DNA of 64,000 bases, taken from Verpa conica (lineage: Eukaryota; Ascomycota; Pezizomycetes; Pezizales; Morchellaceae). Both the position numbers and the translations under genes were made by a program. The notes beneath the pieces are model-generated. The model ran no database searches and was not told the DNA's origin. It saw only the letters and a program-made list of their open reading frames with translations. Each line of letters starts with the position of its first letter. The stretch's first letter is position 1. This document shows positions 20,971 to 31,540 of the stretch, piece after piece. The stretch is from positions 1,364,001-1,428,000 of the forward strand of contig JAUFSD010000013.1 in assembly GCA_033030425.1 (NCBI GenBank), given 5' to 3'.

Positions 20971-22983
20971 CGATAATTAGGATTTGTAACGTATTTGTCC
21001 CGCTGGAATTTATGTCGACTTAGGCAAGGTGATATGGGACAGACCTAATTACAAAACTCAGTTATCTGATATTCATCAATAAAATATGAGACCTACTAAC
21101 CAGCTCTAGCTGTTGATTAGGAAATTTGGCGCCGCACTATCCGGCGTATCCACGGATCCAAGCCAATGAGACTCAAACTCTCCCTAATAAAATTGGAATA
21201 TCAGCCTTATGACCTGTATAGTAACAGGTTAAATTGTAGTACCTTCTCTGGATGCTGAATAAACTTTGAAAGCCTGTCTCGGTCCTAGGCTGCAAAAAAT
21301 GATCGTTGTACGTGTAGTAGACCGCCTAAAGTAATAGCCGAGAGATTTAAAATGTTCAGATACCCGTAGTAGAGTAATAGGATAACTAGTACGTGTTTTC
21401 TTGATTGCGTTTATGATTTTCGAGGGATGAACTTTTCGCCGTGCAGACTCAAGAGCTCCATGACTAGGCTAGCCTCCTATTTAATCTCAAAAATTCATAG
21501 TAAGAACATACACGTATGTCCTTTTCCCCTGCTTTGAGGCTTTAGTATCCATCATTGGCGATTTCAGGTACCTACTTAATGTTGCATAGATCACGATTAC
21601 AAGAGGCGTATAGGAATTCAGTTTGCGAGGGGCAGAGTCTCCTCTCAAGCACTATGCACATGATATCCCTCGTTTCATTTCCAATAAGACTAGATATAGA
21701 GAGCCCCGATTAGTTTACTAAGCGAGGCAGCGCGATGGAAATTCCAGATTCGATAGCTGCACTTGAAGGCTGTAAATTCTGAGCATTTGTGCGCAGTTTC
21801 ATGATAAGACATTCTTGGTACACAGCTACGTAGAGTACTAATCCGAAGGGTGTATGGGTTTTGTTGACTATTCGCTTATTTTCATGCACTTTTGATCCAC
21901 ATTCAGCTGGCGTGACCAGAAGTGCAAAAACTCCAAGCAGCAAGTAAGACAACATTGAAGTGTAACATAGTAGAGAAAGAGTGCTGTATCTTCCCCCAGA
22001 AATTGTACCTTCAATATGTCGTTCTCAAAGTAACCCCGAGAAAGCAGGCATCAAGAAATTCACGCCTGGACGTAGAAATATACACCTAACCACGCTCTGT
22101 CTTCTCGTTACACCCCTCCCTCTCCATGCCCGGCTTAGATTGCTCCCCCAGTTTACTCCCCCACACAGGGTCAGCGAATGAGGTGTAGTTTAGAGTTACT
22201 ATGGTGTAGCTAGGTCAGAAAAACAACCTACAGCCGGCAATAATATTACTACAAAAATTACTGGGGCTGGGTATACCACAAACCTGCTTGCACAGCCATT
22301 CTCTACTCGGTTTATAGGCTCTATACAATAGGCAGGGAAAAGGACAACACTCTGAAACCCTTCTGCATATAGAAACCACTTGATTGGCTTAGTTAATCCA
22401 TCCATTTACTAAGATCGATCGTTTTCTTATTCACAGGTTGATGTGGTAGCTAGGTCTTGGTACTAGAGGCGCCGACTGCGGACCTGGAACAAGCTACCGA
22501 AATTAAAGGGCATTACAGCATCGGCAAAGGGGGGTCGAATATAATCTAGTACCTATTAAATGCACAATATTAGGCTGGAACTCATAGTCCATTTGTATAC
22601 ATAATATGTGCATATATATTTTTCTGTACATAACCCCTCCCAAACCCGTATACCCATAAAGAGAAAATACATAGGCTATAATATCCCTCATCATACCCAT
22701 ACAACTAACAAAATGAAATTTCAGATACCGAAAAAAGGGGGCGCAGAGTAACATGGAGGATATCTGTCAGAGCAGCCCCTGTATGGCCCGCAACTCAGAT
22801 ACCACCTTGGTGACCAGCGCAGCGTTACCAGACAAAACACAAGCTACATCAAAGAACTACCCAGCCAGAGGCAGCTCTAAGCACTTACTCGGTATGCAGA
22901 CCCCAAGAAGTTTTCGGCCAACAAAGGATATATAGCCGAACCCGCCACGAACCAGTCAAGTGTACCCCGTATCCAATAGTGTA
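20971..22983. other. Intergenic region, mostly featureless
   Basis: Apart from a small frame at 21710-21955, I see no gene. Short frames at 22199-22405 and 22503-22754 lack any family feature. Confidence 0.45.
21710..21955 (-). CDS. Possible small secreted protein (81 aa)
   Basis: The frame starts MLSYLLLGVFALLVTPAECG, a good signal peptide with cleavage expected after about residue 19-20. The mature part is about 60 residues with a single further Cys and one N-x-T site (NKT). No homologous family is recognised, and a chance frame cannot be excluded. It stands alone between two unrelated features. Confidence 0.28.
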   Translation of the reverse strand: MLSYLLLGVFALLVTPAECGSKVHENKRIVNKTHTPFGLVLYVAVYQECLIMKLRTNAQNLQPSSAAIESGISIALPRLVN

Positions 22984-23133
22984 TACCCGGGGCAGGAATG
23001 AAGTACCCGAAAATGCAAGTTTTATATTCGCCAATTGAATATACACTCTAATCCCTAGACGCTACCACATCGAATCAAGACCCTCTTGTCCGAGACTTTT
23101 ATTTTCGGGTACTTCGATTGTCTGCCCTGAGTA
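22984..23133. mobile_element. 150-bp inverted-repeat element, copy 1
   Basis: Imperfect terminal inverted repeats of about 37 bp share the perfect core AGTACCCGAAAAT / ATTTTCGGGTACT and are bounded by TA on both sides. The same element recurs at 58375-58522, so it is a dispersed family. It is too short to encode anything and is best read as a TA-target MITE. Confidence 0.75.
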
Positions 23134-23442
23134 CGCATCAAATAAGGGCGAGGCCGCACAGTATTTTAGTATAACAGAAAAACTCTTCAAGTAAACCCTA
23201 GAGGAGCCTCGTTAAGTTATGGTCCTACTTTTTAGATTAAAAAAGAATAGTAGAAAGGCGCTATACAAACGGATACCAAGAAACAAGTCAACCATAGGTT
23301 ATAATGTAGCAGTCATAAATAAAAGAAACAGAAAGCCGCAGGCCATAAGTAATAAAATAAACCAAAATAAATCGAATCCCATAACAAAAGAAACCAAACC
23401 CAAACGAAAGAAAATCATACACACTACCTCCACCTAACCCAA

Positions 23443-24350
23443 TCACGACACACTCATAACAACCGACGCAACAGTAGTCACAGCCCCCACCGTCGCCGCA
23501 ACCCCAGCACTAGCCACAGCAGCCGGAATAATAACCACCGCGGCCGTTGTTGCACACACCCACTTCAACCCAGTGAGCATGCGGTCTCCATCGGTGGGTT
23601 TAGAGCTGTTGATTACATCGAGTTCGTGCTGTCTCTGACGCTCGCGCTCTTTCAGTTCCTTGAGGAAGAAAGAATGTTAGCTTGATAGTAGAGCGGCTGG
23701 GATAATATAACATGTATATGTTCTGGCCCGTTGGGGGGACCTGCCTATCGGGGGGACGTCCCCTGAACGGGCCAGCCTGGGAGCGGACAGGTAGGCATCC
23801 CCTGAATGGGTTACCTGTTGGAGGGATACCAGTGTCCCCCATATGGGTAGGTAATAAATCATGGCTCAATTAATACAGGAAATCCTAAATAAATTAAGTG
23901 AGTAGTCAGAAAAATATCAGCCTATCCTGAGATTATTTTAAGATTTTTTGTGATTTTATACCATGGGTTGTTGTCTCTAGGGATTTGTATATTGTGGGCG
24001 CTTTTTGGTAGCAAATAATGGTTATATGTTATCTGATAAATATGGGTGCTTTATAAGCGATGTACTTGGGTAAAATATGATTTAATAGGGTAAAATAGCT
24101 GTCTACCTGTTCAGGGGACGCAGTGTGTCCCTCCAATGGGTAGCCCATTGAGGGGATGCCCTATAAAACTGATTTATAGCTACCCATTGGAGGGATATCC
24201 CCCCAACAGGTAGCCCATTGGGGGGATATCCCTCCAACAGGCCGGCCCGTCCAGGGGACGTCCCCCCGATAGGCAGCGTCCCCCGAACGGGCCAGAACAT
24301 ATACATACCTTTTTTAGCTTCCTGGCTTTACGTATACCGAAGCACCCCAT
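23443..24350 (-). CDS. Small MGCF-start membrane protein, two exons (85 aa)
   Basis: Exon 1 (24350-24309) encodes MGCFGIRKARKLKK. Exon 2 (23658-23443) begins ELKERERQRQHELDVIN, a charged helix, and ends with a hydrophobic Ala/Val-rich segment of about 35 residues (WVCATTAAVVIIPAAVAS and onward) just before the stop. The join is phase 0, with donor GTATGT, branch-like GCTAAC and acceptor TCAAG. MGC at the N-terminus fits N-myristoylation plus palmitoylation, so attachment to membranes at both ends is possible. An in-frame ATG at 24449 would lengthen the N-terminus by 33 residues and abolish that motif. The intron (23659-24308, 650 nt) is almost entirely a transposon. I do not recognise a family. 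Confidence 0.6.
23712..24306. mobile_element. 595-bp long-inverted-repeat element inside an intron
   Basis: Left arm from 23712 and right arm ending at 24306 are inverted copies, starting ATGTATATGTTCTGGCCCGT. The outer 65 bp are nearly identical and similarity extends to about 140 bp. The arms are built of small GC-rich subrepeats and palindromes such as GGGGGGACGTCCCC and GGAGGGATATCCC. The core (about 23865-24150) is AT-rich and non-coding. The dinucleotide AC (GT on the gene strand) flanks both ends and may be the target duplication. No transposase is present. Confidence 0.72.
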
Positions 24351-27300
24351 AGTAGATTTTTCTTGCTTATTTATCGAGAATGACTTCCACTGGTACCCGC
24401 AAGGTGAATACTGAATTACATGCAGATTGACAAAACCCGGGCTATCCACTAGATTTAAACCTTCGATTCTGTCCTAACCCCCTGTCAATTTAGAGAGTAT
24501 CTACGTGTAAAACTTCCCCCAGGACACAAATAGCTGAAGTTGACACCGCACCGTCAAGCATCTAGCCCCGTACCCTAAAGCGGCTTCCGATGAAACCACA
24601 CAGCAGGGGGAGATAGCCGAACCCCCTACCCTAGATTCTACTTTCAATTGGTCCCAGCTCTAGAGAACGGGTAGAGTACAATTTTTCCAAACCTCTTTTA
24701 AACCAAAAGCGAAAAACTCGGCGCATCTTGAGTATTACCCCATATGTGCGCTAAACCCTGGGGGGTGAGGGTATCTATTTGTGGCGCGGGTTTAGCGCAG
24801 ATAGGCGCCTAAGCCGTACGATAGATCTACGGTGCGTTCGGAGTTTCGGAAGAACTTGGGGGCGTGTGCTCGCGTAATTTATATATCGTGAAACTTAACG
24901 CTGCCGCATATAAGGTCTTGATAATCCTAACCCGTTTTCTCAGGACCAATGATCTCAAGATAAGGTTGAGGCTCTGCGGGGCTTGGTGGCTTGGCTGTGT
25001 TACTTATTGGTGTGGGTTAGGTGTATTCGGTACATCTACAGCACAAGAAAAGTTAGTAGGGTGCCGGCGGGGGAAGGCCACTGAGGCGTTGTAGAAATTC
25101 TCTCTTGGGGGTGGAGGTAGATAATGTACTGTTTGGCGATTTATAAGAGGGTGTTGGGTCTATGGTATGTATTTGCGGAGAAGGGGCCTCGGTATAGTTA
25201 TAGAAGTTTTCGGCTCCGTAGACCTGGAGTATCTTGGTTTTGGAGGGTACTGTTGTAAGATTTATATATATCTGGGGTGGAGTGGCTCTAGGGCCGCTTA
25301 CTGGAGAACTAAGGTGCTGGCACCTCTACCGGCTGCCTCGCGACTTTTTCCCGTACGTGGTTGAGGTTGGCGGCTTTAATTCTTCGCTGCCTGGTTAGGT
25401 GTCTGGGCTCACCCGGGGGTCTGGTAGTAGGACTAACCGCTCGCCAGCTGGGCCAGGGCTAGTCTGCAGGCTTTTTCAAGACACGATTAGAGTTGTATAT
25501 CCGAATAGAGATACAGCACCAGAGAGGAATCTTCGAAACCGTTACAAGAGGCTGATTGAATTTATCGCATGGCTCAATAGATGGTCATAGCTAAGTTCTC
25601 AGCTGTAAACTCTCAGGTTTCTACAGCCGGGACAGTATTATCACATCTTATAGCCCAATTTTACCATTACTCCAAGACCATCACCAGAGCTCTCCAAGCT
25701 ATACGAAGACTATTGACTTTCATTCACAGGATATTCAGAGAGGAATGGTCACCAGACTATAACGAGTAAAAATTCCATAACATCTATAGCTACTATACGA
25801 CAATGACTACAATTACCCAAACTCTAATATGGTAAGTAGTAAGGGTAGCCCGTTGCTGTTAGACTACCTTTGGGTTTTCTCTTTATGCTTTCTGGGGGCT
25901 CTGAAGCTGGAAGATGCTATCTTTCACTACACCTAGAGTCCCTGCGGATGTTCTAGAGTCTTCTAAAAGGCTAACCAGAATCATAAATTATCACCTAGAG
26001 CTTCACAGCCCCCCCACCACAGCCCCTATATTATCTCTTCACCTCCCCCACTACAACCCCTCATTATCCCCCTACCTCCCAACCGTAACCCTCATTACTT
26101 CTCCACCCCTTCATCAAAAACAGTATCCTACCCTCTCATACTCTACAAAAATAGCGGATTTATTTAATAAACCTGCCCATCACATCTACCATCAACCCTC
26201 TCCTGATGCTATTCCTACCGGATGTATCCACATGATGGTCTCAAGTACTAAGTATAAAGACTATCATGAAGTCTACCTCAGCAACAACTCCGAGATCAGC
26301 GAAGCAAACATAGAAGTCCGGCAGATATTCTTTGCGGGGGAGTTTTTCCAATCTGTGTAGCTACAGGGTGCTCCAGTACACAGCCTACAGTAGTCTGACA
26401 GACTAGCGGCTCGACATAAAGAATCAAATTCCGTAGGGGAGCATGAATAAAAAAAAACATCAGCCGGGAATAACCGGTAGTGTCCCGTCGGTCCCGAAGA
26501 AAGAGTCGAGGAGCCACATGAAGACAACCGTCACATATTACGATTGAGTGATTCATTAGCAGGACGTCATGTGAGTATCCATTCACAAAGTCAAGCATGA
26601 TGTATACTGACTATTACGTAGCCACATGGTTAAAGTATTACACCTTTGCGTAGGGCTTCCTCTACAGTCGTTAAGAGAATATTCCCGCTTGGACTTAGTG
26701 TTCGTCTTGGGGCGGTTTAGGGTGGTTCCTGGGCTGATGAACCCGCCATCAGGTCGGGCAGAATCCGCAAAAACCTACCCCTTCCCCCGCTTAGGGTGTT
26801 CTGTTTATTCGTTTCTGATCATATTCTACTATTTATACACCTCCCATACACTTCCTATTGTACTTAAGCCCTCAAAGAGTCCAAATCGAGCCCCGATACG
26901 CAGGAACCCCCACACCCCACTCCGCTTTTTGGACCAGGGCCACCGGTTTAGGGGAGTTTCCTAGCACGCCACCCTGGATCTTTCGAGGGGCCCACCACTC
27001 ATAATGAACACTAGAATGCTTAGACTTGGGCCACGTACAAAGTCCTAGTGCCAAAGCGTCTATATAGAGAGCTTTAAGTAAGTTCCAGTGTGTATCACTT
27101 CAATGTAACATATCACTAATGCTTATTGCGCACAAAAGTTGACTTTAGGGATATGCGTAGGACCCTAAAAACCAGCAGAATGAGGATCCACAATGGATAG
27201 AATATTTTAGGTCGGATCCCGAGACATACTCAGTAAGTAGTAGATATAAGACATATATGGTATAATTTTAACAATATATAAATCCCAACTCGTACAACCT

Positions 27301-28111
27301 TAGGTATATAAGTCTCAAATAAGACTTTTCCTTCCTACGAATACAATTCATCTAGAGTACCTATAAACACACGCCCGCATCGCTACTGTAGATAGCTGAG
27401 CTCGCAAAACACCACCCCTCTGTCTGCAGCATACTACTAGCCTATAAAAAATCTAGCCTCGGGGGTAGAAATCAAGTCTTACAACACCCTTCACCCCCAC
27501 AAATTAGTAGTAAAAACCTGAGAACGGGAGATTACTCTCTATTAATAGTTAAATAAGAAATTCTTGAGGTTAGTAGTAGCTATTTGTATTTATGGTCGCT
27601 GACTGAGAGGGGTTTTGGTTTTCTGCTTTGTTTCTATTTATCTCGGGGCCAAACCTTTTTTTTATCGGCAAGTACTAACGTAGAAACATCGCTTTTATAG
27701 ATGTTATCGGATGTTCAGGGTTAGGGTTACTATTAACGATCAATTTTCCAAGTTTCTACGCCTGAGTGGCGATACCACATATTATAGGTTAGGCTCCAAC
27801 TTTAGAATTTACCCCAGGATCGTCACTAGGATCCTTCCGGGGTGGAATAACCCTATACGAAGATCAACAGGATTGTCAGCGAGGATGAGTCATCACAGAC
27901 TATAGTTAGTAAAAAAAAAAGACCCATAATTATACCTGCAATTACTGTACTGTACTACAATGACGCCAACTGTCTTATCAGGATGATTTTCTTATTAATA
28001 GGAATCTATTACTCGTGCGCACTAACAACCGCTCGTGTAAAAAAGATGATATAAGTCCATCTCGTAGTATGCGACGAAAAAGCTTCACATACAGCGACTC
28101 CACAAACTCCA
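24351..28111. other. 3.8-kb gene-poor region
   Basis: Only short open frames are seen. The longest, 25914-26360 (+, 148 codons), is Pro/Ser/Thr-rich in its first half and matches no family I know. A 12-bp perfect inverted repeat is at 24747-24799. I see no transposon coding sequence. Confidence 0.45.
24747..24799. repeat. 12-bp inverted repeat (TGCGCTAAACCC)
   Basis: TGCGCTAAACCC at 24747-24758 and its exact complement at 24788-24799, separated by 29 bp. Outside these, partial pairing continues (TAT-G/C). It could be a hairpin or the ends of a tiny element. Confidence 0.7.
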
Positions 28112-29455
28112 ATGAGACTCAATATCAAAAATAAAACTCATGTGCCTCCTCCCCCACTAAAACCTCATCCTGGAGTAAAGCACATACTGCATAATCTCCG
28201 TACACTCTTCCCACCACGGACAAGATCCACTTTCCCTTTGCTGCACCTGCCGAATGAGCTCCTGCTCATCATAGCCGAGAGCCTCTCCGCCACAGACCTC
28301 TTCAGCCTTCTCCTGGCAAACAGGCGCCTATCCTCCCTCCTGCAAAACACACTGTACGGCCTCCTCCCAACACATGACACTACCCCAAAAGGACTACAGA
28401 AGAGCGCACACATCCTACGCACCGCAGTACGTAATGGACACGACCGTCTCCTCGCCGCACTACTCTCTCAGGGGGTTCCCATCCCCGCACCACCGAGCTG
28501 GGACGACTCACTCCTCAACCTCGCCGCACGGTCTGGGAGCACCACAGTCGCAAGACAAGTCCTACCCCTCGCGGAGCCACCCTTCCCGGGCGAAACCGGG
28601 ATCACACCCCTCCATGTTGCGATCCTACGGTTGGATGTGGAGATGGTGAAGGTGCTGTTGGAGCATGGGGTGGAGGTGCATTCGCACTCTACGATAGAGA
28701 TCATGGGGATGAGGTATGCGGCGATACATTATGCGGCGCAGTGGGGGAGTCGTCGTGTGGTTGAGGTGTTGTTGAAGTATGGGGCGGACCCGAATGATCG
28801 GACGGGGGATGCGGTGGGGATGACGCCGTTGCAGGTGGTGTTGTTGAGGGGTCCGAGGGTGCCGGATGAGGTTGTGAGGGTGTTGATTGGTGGGGGGGCT
28901 AGTGTGGGCGTGCGGGATTGGAGAGGACGGTCGGTGATGCATTTTGCGGTGTTGAATGTGGCGCATGTTAGGTTGAGGGTGGAGAAGACGGAGGCGGAGA
29001 GAAGGGCGGCGGGAAAGGCGTCGCATAGGAGGGTGTTGGAGTTGGTGAAGAGGCTGGGGGGTGGGGTGAATGAGAGGGATGTGGCGGGGTGGACTCCGTT
29101 GCATGTGCTTGTGGATGGCATGCTGGATGCGGGGCCGTATTGTGAGAATTTGGTGGAGATGGGTGCGGATGTGGGTGCGTTGACGGGGGAGGGGGCGACG
29201 GCGCTGCATGTGGCGGTGCGGGCGCATGCGTTTGCGAGTCCGTTTCTGGTGGAGACGTGTGGGGTGCTGGTGGGTGCTGGGGTGGATAGGGATGCGAGGG
29301 ACGGGGAGGGGAGGAGTGCGTTGGATAATGCGAAGGGGTGGGGCCTGGGGAGGAGACCGGGGAGGACGAAGGATGCGGAGAGATTGTTAAGAGTATTGGG
29401 GGAGCCGGATGAGGGTTTGTTTGGGAGGTTTCGAAGGGGGAAGAAAGATGCTTGA
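28112..29455 (+). CDS. F-box/ankyrin-repeat protein (447 aa)
   Basis: A basic, Pro-rich leader (1-40) precedes the F-box at about residues 41-84 (LLHLPNELLLIIAESL, then LANRRLSSLLQNTLYG). Ankyrin repeats follow from about 98 to 425, among them TPLHVAILRLDVEMVKVLL and AAIHYAAQWGSRRVVEVLL. A charged insertion with Arg/Glu/Lys lies near residues 288-315. Single exon. Composition changes sharply: bases 28201-28260 have 23 C and 9 G, bases 29161-29220 have 35 G and 10 C. It heads a plus-strand run of three F-box/ankyrin genes. Confidence 0.88.
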   Translation: MRLNIKNKTHVPPPPLKPHPGVKHILHNLRTLFPPRTRSTFPLLHLPNELLLIIAESLSATDLFSLLLANRRLSSLLQNTLYGLLPTHDTTPKGLQKSAHILRTAVRNGHDRLLAALLSQGVPIPAPPSWDDSLLNLAARSGSTTVARQVLPLAEPPFPGETGITPLHVAILRLDVEMVKVLLEHGVEVHSHSTIEIMGMRYAAIHYAAQWGSRRVVEVLLKYGADPNDRTGDAVGMTPLQVVLLRGPRVPDEVVRVLIGGGASVGVRDWRGRSVMHFAVLNVAHVRLRVEKTEAERRAAGKASHRRVLELVKRLGGGVNERDVAGWTPLHVLVDGMLDAGPYCENLVEMGADVGALTGEGATALHVAVRAHAFASPFLVETCGVLVGAGVDRDARDGEGRSALDNAKGWGLGRRPGRTKDAERLLRVLGEPDEGLFGRFRRGKKDA

Positions 29456-30195
29456 TTTATAATTGTCTTGGTGTTTATTATCGCTGTAATGTTTAATCAT
29501 AATTATATTGGCATTATCAGTTGAAGATTCGGTACTCCCAGTAACATGTGGTGATAAGACTATAAATTCTTGGTGTTTTGTGATCTCTTCGACTATCACA
29601 GAGTTGTACAAATTACCATCGCAGGGAAGCCATCCATCACAGTGCTACAGGTAATTATCAAGAATCTACATGTATCTATTCCGCTGTCAACCATAGATCA
29701 GTCAACATACCAGATGTGGGTGGATCAACACCTATATGTGACATTCACATATAGGGCTATGTATAACCTCCTTTTGTTTGTCATCACCCTCTTCCTAACC
29801 AAATAGATGCTCATACGCAGCCCCAGGGCTCATGTAATTATTGAGGACATACTCAGAATCATGAACCATCACTCGTAATGCTCAGCCACAAAGACGTTGC
29901 CAAGAACTGCACTGTGCCACTATGCAACACTTAATAGGTAGAATACCAACACCAACAGGAAAGAGAACCCCCAGAGTTTACATGTATTCCGTGCTATGGA
30001 GTGGTTACGTGAAGATAACACTCTCCTCCTCCTGAAACACTGCGTAGACACATTCTAGTATACCCAAAGGCCCTTTGCTATCCCAAGCGTTGAGTGGTTG
30101 AATAGATGTAGTGAATCCGCTCCATTCTAATGGTGCCCCCTCATCACCACAAAATCACCATACTCTACATTCAGGAATCAAGAAATACAGACACC
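29456..30195. other. Intergenic region between F-box/ankyrin genes
   Basis: AT-rich; a 78-codon frame at 29570-29806 has no recognisable feature. It contains the promoter of the gene at 30196. Confidence 0.45.
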
Positions 30196-31290
30196 ATGTT
30201 TCACCAAGTCCCTCGCCGTATCCGCAGAAACACGCCCCCAATCGCCAAAACAACTCCCCCTACCCCCGAAAACACCCCCTCAATCGCCACCCCAATCGCC
30301 AGAACCATTACCTCAATCCTCACCCTCCCCAACGAGCTCCTCTTGTTGGTCGCCTCCTACCTCCGCTACAGCGACACCTACCACCTCGTCTGCACCAACC
30401 GCCGCCTAGCTTTCCTCTTGACCGCAAACCTCTACGACGACCTCATCAAGGAGGGCATGAAATACCTCAGAGGCCACTCCAGAGGCTACAACACAGGCCC
30501 CATCATCAAGGTCCTCATGAGCGCTACAAAAATGGGCCACTCCAACGTAGTCCGGAACCTCCTCAGCCGCAGAGTTCCTATAAAGGGCCGGCTATACTCT
30601 CTGCAGCTGCTAGAGCTGGCGGTATTGTCTGGCTGCGCTGATACTGTTGAGCTGTTTTTAAAACGCGGTGCTGATCCGAATCACACATATACGATACGGT
30701 ATCCCAATCTCCGCCGGGAGGAGTCGTATATCTCGGAGGGGGAGAGCCTCAGTGGTATTTGTTACTCGAGAGAGAGAGTTCGGCATTTTCTTGATATGTT
30801 TCTAGCAAGAGGTGGTACTCCGAATGAGACGTATATGAGGCGGCATCTCCGCGATCAAGAGTCGTGTACCCCTCGCGCTCAGAAAAGTACGAATAAGGGT
30901 ATTACGCTGTTGCATATTGCCAGTGAATGTGATAAGCGGGGGGAGGTTATAAAGTTGTTGGTGAGGTATGGCCTGGATGTGAATTCAAGAGATGTATATA
31001 TGATGACACCGCTTCATTATGCGGTGAAATGTAAAATGGTCTCTGCGATCTTGGCGTTGGCGGATTGTGGGGCAGATGTTAATGCGGTTGGCTTGTCGAA
31101 GGAGACACCGCTCCATGTTGCGGTGGCGGGTGGTGTTTCTACTGCGAATCGTGAGGTAGTCAGGGTCTTGCTGGGTCTCGGTGCGGATAGACATATAAAA
31201 GATGCTGATGGGTGCACAGCGCATGATGTTATAGGAATATATGCGCGTCGTCAGCCGAGAGCACTGGAAATGCTGAGTCTAATCTCGTGA
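30196..31290 (+). CDS. F-box/ankyrin-repeat protein (364 aa)
   Basis: F-box at about residues 41-84 (ILTLPNELLLLVASYL, then CTNRRLAFLLTANLYDDL), after a Pro/Thr-rich leader. Ankyrin repeats are fewer and more diverged than in neighbours: clear ones are LELAVLSGCADTVELFLK, TLLHIASECDKRGEVIKLL, TPLHYAVKCKMVSAILAL and TPLHVAVAGGVSTANREV. The middle (about 195-245) lacks repeats. I prefer the ATG at 30196; an in-frame ATG at 30130 would add 22 residues. The 5' half is C-rich and the 3' half G-rich. Single exon. Confidence 0.85.
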   Translation: MFHQVPRRIRRNTPPIAKTTPPTPENTPSIATPIARTITSILTLPNELLLLVASYLRYSDTYHLVCTNRRLAFLLTANLYDDLIKEGMKYLRGHSRGYNTGPIIKVLMSATKMGHSNVVRNLLSRRVPIKGRLYSLQLLELAVLSGCADTVELFLKRGADPNHTYTIRYPNLRREESYISEGESLSGICYSRERVRHFLDMFLARGGTPNETYMRRHLRDQESCTPRAQKSTNKGITLLHIASECDKRGEVIKLLVRYGLDVNSRDVYMMTPLHYAVKCKMVSAILALADCGADVNAVGLSKETPLHVAVAGGVSTANREVVRVLLGLGADRHIKDADGCTAHDVIGIYARRQPRALEMLSLIS

Positions 31291-31540
31291 TTTTGAAGGA
31301 GAGATTTGTTAATTGATTTATGATTACATTCTGGATGTTGTTTCTTGTACGGTTTTTTATATCTTGGAGAAAAGTATTAGGTGGAACTGAGACACAGTTT
31401 CACCTACTATTGGATACGACAACAGACCTACTTCATACACTGTCACCCTTCAATCTGACCGACACGTATATTGATACTCATCCAATACCACACTGAGAGG
31501 CAGGCATAATTAAATCTAGTTCATACAGCATTCAGAAACT

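Noticed and set aside
28625..29227. 200-codon His/Arg/Pro-rich minus-strand frame
   Set aside because: Antisense shadow of the G-rich 3' half of an F-box/ankyrin gene; composition explains the residue bias.
30111..30641. 176-codon Pro/His-rich plus-strand frame
   Set aside because: Overlaps the F-box/ankyrin gene at 30196 in another frame and reflects its C-rich 5' half.
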